DNA of 64,000 nt from Deltaproteobacteria bacterium HGW-Deltaproteobacteria-18 (GTDB taxonomy: Bacteria; Desulfobacterota; Desulfovibrionia; Desulfovibrionales; Desulfomicrobiaceae): assembly GCA_002841885.1 (NCBI GenBank), contig PHBE01000021.1:40284-104283 (forward strand). Reading direction: 5' to 3'. Under the pieces are notes generated by a model, which saw only the letters and a program-made list of their open reading frames with translations, did not search any database and had not been told where the DNA came from. Of the stretch, positions 19,380 through 28,591 are shown piece after piece (position 1 is the stretch's first letter; each line of letters begins with the position of its first letter). Both the position numbers and the translations under genes were made by a program.

Positions 19380-20245
19380 GTGGAAAAATGGGAGAACAAC
19401 AGGGCCTGGTTTCTTATCCTGCCCGTCTTTGTCATCGTGGCCTTCAGCGCCATCATCCCGCTTATGACCGTGGTCAACTACTCGGTCCAGGACATCCTGG
19501 GCCCGGGGCAAAGCATTTTTGTCGGCACGGAATGGTTTCGCGAGATGCTGACCAATTCCCGCCTGCATGATGCGCTCGTGAAGCAGCTCATCTTTTCCGG
19601 CCTGGTGCTCCTGATCGAGATTCCGCTCGGCATCGCCATCGCCCTGACCATGCCCCACAAGGGCTGGACCGCTTCGGCCTGTCTGGTGCTCCTGGCCTTG
19701 CCGCTGCTCATCCCCTGGAACGTCATCGGAACCATCTGGATCATTTTCACCCGGCCCGACATCGGCCTCTTCGGAGCGGCCATCAACAGCCTGGGCCTGG
19801 GTTTCGATCATACCGCCAACCCCCTGCATGCCTGGATCACGGTCATGCTCATGGAGGTCTGGCACTGGACGCCGCTGGTGGTCCTGCTGGCCTACGCGGG
19901 CCTGCGCTCCATCCCCGACGCCTACTATCAGGCCGCCAAGATCGACGGAGCCAGCCGCTGGGCCGTGTTCCGCTACATCCAGCTCCCGAAGATGCGCGGA
20001 GTGCTGACCATCGCGGTGCTGCTCAGATTCATGGACAGCTTCCTCATCTATGCCGAGCCCTTCGTGCTGACCGGAGGAGGCCCCGGCAACGCCACGACCT
20101 TCCTGTCCATCTATCTGGTCAAGCTCTCTACGGCCATGGACCTTGGGCCCGCCGCGGCCTTCTCCATCATCTACTTCCTCATCGTCCTGCTGTTCTGCTG
20201 GCTTTTCTATCAGGCTCTGCAGGCCGTGGGCACGGGGGACAAGTC

Positions 20246-20249
<4 letters not shown>
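19380..20249 (+). CDS. glpP: Glycerol ABC transporter permease GlpP
   Basis: A ~289-residue MalF-type permease with six predicted membrane spans. The coupling EAA loop is DAYYQAAKIDGASRWAVFRY. GTG 19380 is chosen because AGGAGG (19369-19374) lies five bases before it; the upstream in-frame GTG 19374 overlaps that ribosome site. It is separated from glpT by about 10 bp and overlaps glpQ by ATGA. Membrane channel half of the glycerol importer. Confidence 0.9.
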
Positions 20250-21043
<794 letters not shown>

Positions 21044-21053
21044 GAGGGCTGCC

Positions 21054-21332
21054 ATGAATATCGCCTGGATGGCCTGGACGCCTGTCACGGCAGGTTTTTT
21101 CACGTTCATCGTGCTCATGCTCATCTGCATGACCATCTGGCAGATCATCTCTCCGAGCATTGCCCGCCGGGGATTCCTGCCCATCGTCACCACCCGTGGA
21201 GACCGTCTGTTCATAAGCCTTCTGGGCAGCGCATACATCCATCTGGCCTGGCTTGGCCTGACGGATCTGGCTGTCTGGATCGCTACCATGATATCCGTTC
21301 TTTTTCTTGTCACCGTCATGCGCTGGGGTTGA
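21054..21332 (+). CDS. glpU: Small membrane protein GlpU of glycerol ABC transporter (DUF2160-like)
   Basis: A 92-residue protein with two hydrophobic spans (about 4-28 and 55-88) and a basic loop, MNIAWMAWTPVTAGFFTF at the start. AGGAGGG precedes ATG 21054, 10 bp after glpQ. Size, two-span layout and position between the permeases and the binding protein match GlpU of rhizobial glpSTPQUV. Its exact role in transport is unknown. Confidence 0.82.
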   Translation: MNIAWMAWTPVTAGFFTFIVLMLICMTIWQIISPSIARRGFLPIVTTRGDRLFISLLGSAYIHLAWLGLTDLAVWIATMISVLFLVTVMRWG

Positions 21333-21414
21333 GATCAGGACACCGCGCGGTGCAGGGAGCGAGGCGGAAACGGCGTTTTGGGGTTTGTTGGAATAACCGC
21401 AAATGGAGGTCCGT

Positions 21415-23154
21415 ATGCAAGTTCGACGTGTTCTCTTAACCGGAATGCTCATCGTGGCATTCCTGGGCGTCACCACCCTTGGCTTTGCCGACGAGGCAGC
21501 CCAGAAGGCGGCGGCGAAAAAATGGATCGAAGAAGAGTTTCAGCCTTCGACGCTCAGCAAGGACGAGCAGATGAAGGAAATGGAATGGTTCATCAAGGCC
21601 GGCGCCCCGTTCAAGGGCATGGAGATCAAGGTCGTCTCCGAAACGATTCCCACTCATGAGTATGAGTCCAAGGTCATGGCCAAGGCTTTTTTTGACATTA
21701 CCGGCATCAAGGTCACCCATGACCTGATCCAGGAAGGTGACGTCATCGAGAAGCTGCAGGTTCAGATGCAGTCCGGCGAGAACGTCTTCGACGGCTATGT
21801 CAACGACTCGGATCTCATCGGCACCCACTTCCGCTACGGTGCAGTGGTCAACCTTACGGACTGGATGGCTGGCGAAGGCAAGGACGTGACCCTGCCGACC
21901 CTCGACATCGATGACTTCATGGGCAAATCCTTCACCACCGGTCCCGACGGCAAGCTCTATCAGTTGCCCGACCAGCAGTTCGCGAACCTGTACTGGTTCC
22001 GTTACGACTGGTTCCAGAAACCCGAGCTCAAAGAAAAGTTCAAGGCCAAATACGGCTATGAACTGGGCGTTCCGGTCAACTGGTCCGCCTACGAAGACAT
22101 CGCCGAGTTCTTCACAAATGACGTCAAGGAAATCGACGGCAAGGCCATTTACGGCCACATGGACTACGGCAAGAAGGCTCCCGATCTTGGCTGGCGTTTT
22201 ACCGATGCATGGCTGAGCATGGCCGGCGCCGGTGACAAGGGCATCCCCAACGGCGTGCCCGTCGATGAATGGGGCATCCGCGTGGACGGTTGCCGTCCCG
22301 TCGGCGCCAGCGTCTCCCGTGGCGGCGCCGCCAACGGCCCGGCCGCCAAGTACGCCCTGCGCAAGTACATGGACTGGCTGCGTCTCTACGCACCTCCCGG
22401 CGCTCTCGGCATGGACTTCTATCAGTCCCTGCCAAGTCTGGCCAAAGGCAACGTGGCCCAGCAGATCTTCTGGTACACCGCCTTCACTGCCTCCATGGTC
22501 GAAAAGGGCACTCCCGTGGTCAACGACGACGGCACCCCGAAATGGCGCATGGCTCCTTCACCTCACGGTCCATACTGGGAAGAAGGCCAGAAGCTCGGTT
22601 ATCAGGACTGCGGTTCCTGGACCCTGCTGAAGAGCACCCCTGTTGACCGCCGCAAGGCCGCTTGGCTCTTTGCCCAGTTCTGCGTGGCCAAGAGCACCTC
22701 GCTCAAGAAGGCTCATGTTGGCCTGAACCCGGTTCGTGACTCCGACATCCGCCACCAGTCCTTCACCGATCGCGCGCCCATGCTCGGCGGTCTGGTTGAA
22801 TTCTACCGCAGCCCGGCCCGCGTGGCCTGGACGCCCACCGGCACCAACGTGCCCGATTACCCCAAGCTCGCCCAGCTGTGGTGGCAGAACATCGGTGAAG
22901 CCGTCTCCGGCGAAGTCACCCCTGAAACCGCCATGGACAACCTGGCCGCCGAACAGGACAAGATTCTGGAACGCCTTGAGCGCGCCAACGTCCAGGGCGA
23001 TTGCGGTCCTAAGATGAACGAGCCCCGTGACGAGCAGTACTGGCTCGACCAGCCCGGCGCTCCCAAGCCCAAGCTCGAGAACGAAAAGCCCCAGGGCGAA
23101 ACGGTCGACTACGACCAGCTGATCCAGGCCTGGAAGGCCGGAAAGGTCAAATAA
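21415..23154 (+). CDS. glpV: Glycerol ABC transporter substrate-binding protein GlpV
   Basis: A 579-residue periplasmic binding protein, larger than typical sugar-binding proteins (~400-450), with a signal peptide MQVRRVLLTGMLIVAFLG and cleavage near GFA-DEA. The start at 21415 is preferred because GGAGG lies just upstream within 21404-21409. It follows glpU by 82 bp and ends before a strong terminator. It should bind glycerol in the periplasm and deliver it to GlpPQ. Confidence 0.9.
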   Translation: MQVRRVLLTGMLIVAFLGVTTLGFADEAAQKAAAKKWIEEEFQPSTLSKDEQMKEMEWFIKAGAPFKGMEIKVVSETIPTHEYESKVMAKAFFDITGIKVTHDLIQEGDVIEKLQVQMQSGENVFDGYVNDSDLIGTHFRYGAVVNLTDWMAGEGKDVTLPTLDIDDFMGKSFTTGPDGKLYQLPDQQFANLYWFRYDWFQKPELKEKFKAKYGYELGVPVNWSAYEDIAEFFTNDVKEIDGKAIYGHMDYGKKAPDLGWRFTDAWLSMAGAGDKGIPNGVPVDEWGIRVDGCRPVGASVSRGGAANGPAAKYALRKYMDWLRLYAPPGALGMDFYQSLPSLAKGNVAQQIFWYTAFTASMVEKGTPVVNDDGTPKWRMAPSPHGPYWEEGQKLGYQDCGSWTLLKSTPVDRRKAAWLFAQFCVAKSTSLKKAHVGLNPVRDSDIRHQSFTDRAPMLGGLVEFYRSPARVAWTPTGTNVPDYPKLAQLWWQNIGEAVSGEVTPETAMDNLAAEQDKILERLERANVQGDCGPKMNEPRDEQYWLDQPGAPKPKLENEKPQGETVDYDQLIQAWKAGKVK

Positions 23155-23178
23155 CCTCCTGGATACGGCAACATATGG

Positions 23179-23206
23179 GGGAGCGTCTTCGGATGCTCCC
23201 TTTTTT
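23179..23206 (+). terminator. Intrinsic terminator after glpV
   Basis: GGGAGCGTC-TTCG-GATGCTCCC stem-loop followed by TTTTTT. A tetraloop and T tract make it a strong rho-independent terminator closing the glycerol transporter operon. Confidence 0.92.
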
Positions 23207-23285
23207 GTTGTCGGGGGCATGTCCAAGAGAGTATGTGAGCAAAGGCGGTGAAACACGCGATAAAATTTTGGCACAGGGGAAAAGC

Positions 23286-24107
23286 ATGACATATTCGGCC
23301 ATTGTGGAGATTCTGGTCATCGGGAACGAGATTCTCATCGGCGACATCCAGGATACCAACACGAGCTGGCTTTGCAGGCTGATCAATTCCAGGGGAGGGC
23401 ATGTGGCGCGCGGAACCATGCTGCGCGACGAGGTGGACGAGATCGCCGCAGAGGTCAGGCGCGCTCTTGAACGGGGGGCGGACGTCATCTTCACTTCCGG
23501 GGGCCTCGGCCCCACGGCCGACGATCTGACCCTGGCCGCCGTGGCACAGGGTCTTGAACTGCCGCTGGAACTGCACCCCGAAGCCTTGCGCATGGTCAGG
23601 GAGCAGTACGACAGGTTTCATGCCCTTGGCATAATGGCCCAGGGCGGACTCAACCCGGGCCGCGAAAAAATGGCCTGGCTGCCCAAGGGGGGCTTGCCGC
23701 TCTTCAATCCGGGAGGGACCGCTCCCGGCGTGCTGGTGCAAAAGGGGCGGACTTCCATCATCTCGCTGCCTGGCGTGCCCTCGGAACTGAAGCGCATTAT
23801 CGAGTCCTCCCTGCAGGAATTCATGCAGCAAACCTTCGGCGACGGGGGCTCCCACGGCAAGACCCTGCGCGTGCTCTGCAATGACGAATCCATGCTGGAA
23901 CCGGTCCTTGGGCACGTGGTCCCAAGGCATCCACGGGTCTATATCAAATCCCTGGCTTCGACCGTGGGCATGACCCCGGAGCTGGACATCACCCTGACCG
24001 TCACTGGCGGCGAAGCAGGGGAGCGGGTTCAGCTTCTGGACGTGGCGTTCGGAGAATTATGCCGAGGGCTGGCGGAGCAGGGGATCGGTTTCAGGGAGAT
24101 GGTTTGA
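23286..24107 (+). CDS. CinA N-terminal domain (MoCF-biosynth fold) protein
   Basis: A 273-residue protein of the COG1058 type. It carries the MogA/MoaB-like fold motifs ILVIGNEILIGDIQDTNTSW, the FTSGGLGPTADDLT block and FNPGGTAPGV. The C-terminal nicotinamide-nucleotide deamidase domain of full CinA (~410 residues) is absent, as in the CinA-like proteins of many genera; in related enzymes this N-terminal domain acts as an ADP-ribose pyrophosphatase. ATG 23286 follows AGGGGAAAAG. It stands alone between the glpV terminator and convergent rlmH. Confidence 0.88.
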   Translation: MTYSAIVEILVIGNEILIGDIQDTNTSWLCRLINSRGGHVARGTMLRDEVDEIAAEVRRALERGADVIFTSGGLGPTADDLTLAAVAQGLELPLELHPEALRMVREQYDRFHALGIMAQGGLNPGREKMAWLPKGGLPLFNPGGTAPGVLVQKGRTSIISLPGVPSELKRIIESSLQEFMQQTFGDGGSHGKTLRVLCNDESMLEPVLGHVVPRHPRVYIKSLASTVGMTPELDITLTVTGGEAGERVQLLDVAFGELCRGLAEQGIGFREMV

Positions 24108-24161
24108 TCAGCCAGGAAAAACAGCCTGATTCAAACCTCCATCCGCCAACCTCAGGCTCCG

Positions 24162-24626
24162 TCAATAATGATACGTCCTGTTCTGCATGATGGTTGTGGC
24201 CCGGAAGAGCTGTTCGTAAAGCACGACCTGGGCCAACTCGTGGGGCATGGTCAGGGTACTCAGGCTGAGCTGGACCTGCGACCTGGACAGCAGTTCCGGC
24301 GAAAGCCCAAGGGCTCCGCCGATGACGAAGCAACACTCTCCGGCCGGATTTTCCAGCAGCGGGCGCAAAAAAGAGGCGAAGTCCGGCGAGGTGAACAATT
24401 TTCCCGTCTCGTGCAGGGCCACGAGGGTGTCCTTGGGGCCGATTTTTTCCAGGATGCGCAAGGATTCCAGACGTTTTCTCTCTGCCCCTTCGGCTTGCGG
24501 GCAATCCTTGACATTATGGACATCGATGCGCAGGACTGGCTTTAGCATTTTTGCGTAGTGAGCTATTGCCTCAAGATAGTAATTTTTCTTTATCTTACCG
24601 ACAGTTATAATTTTGAGTCTGTACAT
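24162..24626 (-). CDS. rlmH: 23S rRNA (pseudouridine1915-N3)-methyltransferase RlmH
   Basis: A 154-residue SPOUT-family methyltransferase of normal length. It has KIITVGKIK at the N-terminus, FVIGGALGLSPELL in the knot region and the C-terminal HELAQVVLYEQLFRATTIMQN, followed by YHY. It methylates N3 of pseudouridine 1915 in helix 69 of 23S rRNA. GGAGGAAC precedes ATG 24626. It is divergent from the PilZ gene, with 195 bp between the starts. Confidence 0.96.
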   Translation of the reverse strand: MYRLKIITVGKIKKNYYLEAIAHYAKMLKPVLRIDVHNVKDCPQAEGAERKRLESLRILEKIGPKDTLVALHETGKLFTSPDFASFLRPLLENPAGECCFVIGGALGLSPELLSRSQVQLSLSTLTMPHELAQVVLYEQLFRATTIMQNRTYHY

Positions 24627-24821
24627 GTTCCTCCGGAATGACTGCGGATTCTCGACCGCCGAATTAGACTTGTCCTGTTTTTTTACGTTTGCGTCGAGGG
24701 ATTGATTTTCAATAAAATCAAGGGCAATAATACAGCATTGCCTATCGTTGCCCTTACGAAATATTTCGGTGCGGCAGCGGGTCATGGATAAATTTCCAGC
24801 CACGGTCTTTGGAGGTGTTGC

Positions 24822-25271
24822 ATGAACAGCAAGGTAGAACAAGGCGATCAGGGCGCGAAAGTGAACCAGACAGGGGAAGATTCAAGCCTGCTCATTGCCT
24901 GCGATAACGAAGGAAAAAAGGTCGTGCGCAAATCTTTTCGCGTGCCGGTTCCTCACGGGCTGGTGACCATGAGTCATAATGGGCTCAAACACTCCGTAAA
25001 AGACCTTTCCATGTACGGAATCGGCCTTTCGGTAACGAGTTCCGACGCCTTTGTGATCGGCAGCATCCTGGAAGGGGTGCAGATCGTCTTTCCGGACCGG
25101 TCGTTTCATGTCGACGTCCGCATCGTACATATTTCGCCTTACGAGGGGGATACCCTCATTTGTGGCATGGAAATAATAAATACCCATGATTCAGGATATA
25201 TAGACTGGATGACACGGGTCGTTTCCGAAATCAAGAGTTCTGTCCTTTCAAGCGTCAGCAAACCTTCCTGA
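24822..25271 (+). CDS. PilZ-domain protein (likely c-di-GMP receptor)
   Basis: A 149-residue protein with a PilZ domain from about residue 36. The c-di-GMP-binding motifs are R36KSFR40 (RxxxR) and D61LSMYG66 (D/NxSxxG), followed by beta strands and a C-terminal helix. About 30 polar residues precede the domain. GGAGGTGTTGC lies upstream of ATG 24822. It is 14 bp ahead of a ribbon-helix-helix-like gene and a ParA gene, so it may link c-di-GMP to a ParA positioning device. GGDEF proteins elsewhere in the window could supply the ligand; that is inference. Confidence 0.88.
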   Translation: MNSKVEQGDQGAKVNQTGEDSSLLIACDNEGKKVVRKSFRVPVPHGLVTMSHNGLKHSVKDLSMYGIGLSVTSSDAFVIGSILEGVQIVFPDRSFHVDVRIVHISPYEGDTLICGMEIINTHDSGYIDWMTRVVSEIKSSVLSSVSKPS

Positions 25272-25285
25272 AGCGGAAAATTCAG

Positions 25286-25681
25286 ATGAGCACAAGCGAA
25301 CAGCACGACATTCTCGGTGAACTTTTTCGGGAAGACAGAAATCTTGCGGCCGTGCCCGGCCTCGAAGAACTCGATTCCCTGATTCACGCATGCCTGGCGC
25401 CGAAAGCTCCTCGCCCGGCACCCGCGAAGAAAGTCCTGCCCTTGAAATCGAAGGCCGGGGCAAGCAGAAAGAAGACGACCCATTATCTGCGCGAAGACGT
25501 GTTCGATGGGTTGACCCAGGCCAAGGTGATCCTGAAGCGGTTGCTGCCTGACGGCGCCAAGGGCAGGGCGTCCAAATCCAATCTGGTCAATTACGCGGTC
25601 AATACTTTGCTCAGGGAAATCGAGGAAAAGGGCGTTGATAGCCCCATCATTAAAAAAATCCTCGAAAAAAAAATGAAGTAA
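25286..25681 (+). CDS. Small basic protein, possible ribbon-helix-helix partner of ParA
   Basis: A 131-residue protein not assigned to a named family. The N-terminal 60 residues are low-complexity with a Lys/Pro/Ala-rich linker. The C-terminal ~65 residues (TTHYLREDVFDGLTQAK through SKSNLVNYAVNTLLREIEEK) look like a strand followed by two helices, a ribbon-helix-helix arrangement with a SKSNLVN turn. It lies 14 bp after the PilZ gene and 16 bp before parA, the position of a ParB-like or RHH centromere-binding partner. Function is inferred only from fold and context. Confidence 0.72.
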   Translation: MSTSEQHDILGELFREDRNLAAVPGLEELDSLIHACLAPKAPRPAPAKKVLPLKSKAGASRKKTTHYLREDVFDGLTQAKVILKRLLPDGAKGRASKSNLVNYAVNTLLREIEEKGVDSPIIKKILEKKMK

Positions 25682-25697
25682 CGGCAGGAGGCTGTCA

Positions 25698-26603
25698 ATG
25701 AAGGTGATCTGTCCGCAGTGCAAAAAAGAGCACAACATCGATGAATCAAAGATACCTGCAGGCGCTACCGTTGCGCAATGCAGGGCCTGCGGCCATCGAT
25801 TTTCGCTTTTTGAACCGGCCCCTGAAGTGGAAGCGCCAAAACCCGCGACTCGTCGGATTGGTGTGACCCTGAGCAAGGGCGGGGTGGGCAAAACCACCAC
25901 CTCCGTCAATTTGGCCGCGGGGCTGGCACTGGCTGGCTACAAGGTTCTGCTGGTCGATACGGACACACAGGGCCAGGCATCCTACCTGCTGGGGCAAAAA
26001 CCTCAGGTCGGGCTGACGGAGCTGGTCACGGGCGAGCTGCCTGCAGCCGAAACCATTGTCCAGGCCCGGGAGAATCTGTGGCTGCTGGCCGGAGGAAGAT
26101 CGCTGGCTGGCGTGAAGCGCATGATCGACCGCAAGGATTTCGGCGGAGAGCTGACACTGGTCGAGGCCCTTGAGCCCATTGAAAAGGATTTTGATTTCGT
26201 CATAGTGGACACCTCTCCGGGGTGGGATCCGCTGACCGTCAACGTGCTTTTCTATGTGTACGAGCTGATTACTCCCGTCTCTCTGGAAGTCATGACACTT
26301 CAAGGACTGGTTGAGTTTTTAAAAAGTCTCTCGTCTATCCAGAAATACCGATCCGAAGTAACCCTGAACTACATCCTGCCGACCTTTTTGGACAAGCGCA
26401 TCAAGAATCCGGACGCCATTCTGGACAAGCTCAAGGACCTGTACGGGGAATACGTCTGCACGCCCATCCGCTACAACGTCCGACTTTCGGAATCCCCGGC
26501 GTATGGAAAGACCATTTTCGAATACGCTCCGGGCTCCCACGGTTCGCAGGACTACCGCGACCTGGTGCGCAAGATCACCGGACGCACGGACCTGTTCGCT
26601 TAA
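25698..26603 (+). CDS. ParA/MinD-family ATPase with N-terminal zinc ribbon
   Basis: A 301-residue protein. Residues 1-35 form an MJ0042-type zinc ribbon (C5xxC8 and C28xxC31), followed by a short Pro/Glu linker. The ATPase has the deviant Walker A KGGVGKTTT (60-68), a switch region LLVDTDTQGQ and Walker B FDFVIVDTSPGWD. GGAGG precedes ATG 25698. ParA ATPases position chromosomes, plasmids or protein clusters; the zinc ribbon is unusual for this family. It is third in a PilZ / RHH-like / ParA run closed by a strong terminator, far from an obvious chromosome origin region, so a cargo-positioning role is likelier than segregation. Confidence 0.9.
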   Translation: MKVICPQCKKEHNIDESKIPAGATVAQCRACGHRFSLFEPAPEVEAPKPATRRIGVTLSKGGVGKTTTSVNLAAGLALAGYKVLLVDTDTQGQASYLLGQKPQVGLTELVTGELPAAETIVQARENLWLLAGGRSLAGVKRMIDRKDFGGELTLVEALEPIEKDFDFVIVDTSPGWDPLTVNVLFYVYELITPVSLEVMTLQGLVEFLKSLSSIQKYRSEVTLNYILPTFLDKRIKNPDAILDKLKDLYGEYVCTPIRYNVRLSESPAYGKTIFEYAPGSHGSQDYRDLVRKITGRTDLFA

Positions 26604-26624
26604 GATGTACCACATCTGTATCAA

Positions 26625-26657
26625 ATCCCTGCGCATTCGCGTGCGCAGGGATTTTTG
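26625..26657 (+). terminator. Intrinsic terminator after parA-like gene
   Basis: An 11-bp perfect stem ATCCCTGCGCA / TGCGCAGGGAT with a 6-nt loop and TTTTT after the 3' arm, 21 bp after the stop. Confidence 0.93.
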
Positions 26658-26688
26658 CTTCATGAATAATCGGCCTGTTGCCGGATCG

Positions 26689-26714
26689 CCGCACAGGGTT
26701 TCACCCTGTTGCGG
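26689..26714 (+). other. Stable hairpin in topB leader
   Basis: CCGCACAGGGT (26689-26699) pairs with ACCCTGTTGCGG (26703-26714), 11 pairs with one bulged T and a 3-nt loop. It ends 2 bases before the AAAGAGG ribosome site of topB and has no T tract, so it may affect translation or mRNA stability rather than terminate. Confidence 0.55.
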
Positions 26715-26728
26715 GCAAAGAGGTTGAT

Positions 26729-28591
26729 GTGCCCAGAACTCTGATCATAGCCGAGAAGCCCTCCGTGGCCCGCGAACTGGCGGGCGTCCTTGGAATCAAG
26801 GGACGCGGGGAAGGTTTTCTGCAAGGGCCTGAGCACGTGGTCACCTGGGCCGTGGGGCATCTGGTCAACATCGCCGAGCCGGCCGAGCAGAATCAGGCCT
26901 GGTCCGGCCGTTGGTCCATGCGCCAGCTGCCCATGCTGCCCGGTCGCTTCACGCTTGGGATTCTTCCATCCACTGCCAGACAGTACGAGATCATCCGCAA
27001 ATTTCTGCTCGATGACGACATCGAGTCCGTAGTCAACGCTACGGACGCGGGCCGGGAGGGCGAGCTCATCTTCCGCCGCATCTACGTGCTGGCCGGAAGC
27101 ACCAAGCCGATAAAACGCCTGTGGGCCAATGACATGACCGAAAAAGGCCTGCAAAAGGCTTTTGCAAACATGGTCAGCGGAGAGGAAAAAAGAAATCTGG
27201 GGCATGCCGCCTTTGCCCGGGCCGAGGCCGACTGGCTGGTGGGCATGAACTTCTCCCGCCTCTTCACCCTGCGCGCGGGCAGCCTCATCACTGTCGGACG
27301 GGTTCAGACGCCAGTCCTGAAACTGCTGGTCGAGCGCAGGCGCGAGATCGAGAATTTCGTGGCTCGGGATTACTGGACAGTGGAAGGCGAATTTGCCCAT
27401 CAGGCCGAGACGTTCAAGGCGACCTGGTTCGCGGCTCCGGACTTCAAGGATTCCAAGATCTGGCAGGTGGAGGATGGACAGACGGTGGTCGAGGCCTGCG
27501 CCGGAAGGGACGGAGAGGTCCTTGAAATGGAAAAGAAGAAGGGCAGGCAAAAGCCGCCGTTACTCTTTGACCTGACCAATCTGCAAAAAGAAGCCAACTC
27601 GCGCCTGGGCTTTTCGGCCCAGCAGACCCTTTCCATTGCCCAGGATCTCTACGAGAAGAGAAAGCTGATCACCTATCCGCGCACGGACTCCCGGTATCTG
27701 ACCCGGGAGCTTTTCGCCGAATGCCTGGACAACATGCGCGCGGTGTACGCGCATTTTCCGGAAATTTCGCAGGCGGCCGCCACCAACATCAAGGGCGGAA
27801 AGAAGAAATTCGAATGCGTCAACGACAAGAAGGTCTCGGATCACCACGCCATCATCCCCACGGCCCTGCGCGCCAATCCGGCTACGCTCGGCAAGGAGGA
27901 GTGGGCCATCTACGAGATGATTTGCAGGCGTTTCGCGGCGGCCTTCATGGATGATGCCACCTTTGCCAGCTCGACCCTGTGGATTGGGGTGGAGGGGCAT
28001 CGCTACCGGGCCACGGGCAAGATATTCCAGGACAAGGGCTGGCTTGAAGCCGAACCCTGGCGCGCCTCCGAGGACAACCCCCTGCCGAACCTGCGCAAGG
28101 GGGCGGCCGTCACGGCGCAGAGCCTGGAACTTGTCGCGCACAAGACCAAGCCTCCGGCCCATTTCACCGATGCCACGCTTCTTGCGGCCATGGAAACGGC
28201 GGGCAAGCTGATTGACGACGAGGAACTCCGGGACGCCATGAAAGAGCGCGGCCTCGGCACTCCGGCCACCCGCGCCCAGATCATTGAAACCCTGCTCGCC
28301 AGGAAATACATAGGCAAGGACGGCAAACGCCTGGTGGCCACGGATCTGGGCTGCTGGGCGGTGGATGTGGTCTGTTCAATGATCCCGCAAGTGGCTTCAC
28401 CCGAGCTGACCGGCGAGTGGGAAAAAAGGCTCAAGGAAATGGAACAGGGCGGATATGCCTACGGCGTCTTCATGCACCAGGTCAGGGAGATGGTCAGTTC
28501 CGGAGTGAACCGGGTCAAGGGCAGCAATGCGCGCCCGCCCGCATGCCCCGTGGTTTCGGAAAGACAGACGAACAAAGAGGTGAGTCCATGA
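26729..28591 (+). CDS. topB: DNA topoisomerase III (type IA)
   Basis: A 620-residue type IA topoisomerase. It has the Toprim motifs IIAEKPSVARELAGVLG and NATDAGREGELIFRR, and the catalytic Tyr in LITYPRTDSRYL (Y316). It relaxes and decatenates DNA through a 5'-phosphotyrosine intermediate. Length is near E. coli TopB (653), with no C-terminal zinc fingers visible. GTG 26729 is preferred because AAAGAGG sits just before it; an upstream in-frame TTG would place a hairpin in the coding region. Its stop overlaps the next start (ATGA). Confidence 0.95.
   Translation: MPRTLIIAEKPSVARELAGVLGIKGRGEGFLQGPEHVVTWAVGHLVNIAEPAEQNQAWSGRWSMRQLPMLPGRFTLGILPSTARQYEIIRKFLLDDDIESVVNATDAGREGELIFRRIYVLAGSTKPIKRLWANDMTEKGLQKAFANMVSGEEKRNLGHAAFARAEADWLVGMNFSRLFTLRAGSLITVGRVQTPVLKLLVERRREIENFVARDYWTVEGEFAHQAETFKATWFAAPDFKDSKIWQVEDGQTVVEACAGRDGEVLEMEKKKGRQKPPLLFDLTNLQKEANSRLGFSAQQTLSIAQDLYEKRKLITYPRTDSRYLTRELFAECLDNMRAVYAHFPEISQAAATNIKGGKKKFECVNDKKVSDHHAIIPTALRANPATLGKEEWAIYEMICRRFAAAFMDDATFASSTLWIGVEGHRYRATGKIFQDKGWLEAEPWRASEDNPLPNLRKGAAVTAQSLELVAHKTKPPAHFTDATLLAAMETAGKLIDDEELRDAMKERGLGTPATRAQIIETLLARKYIGKDGKRLVATDLGCWAVDVVCSMIPQVASPELTGEWEKRLKEMEQGGYAYGVFMHQVREMVSSGVNRVKGSNARPPACPVVSERQTNKEVSP

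Noticed and set aside
26689..26714. Terminator before topB
   Set aside because: There is no T tract and the hairpin abuts the ribosome site of topB; the real terminator is 30-60 bp upstream.
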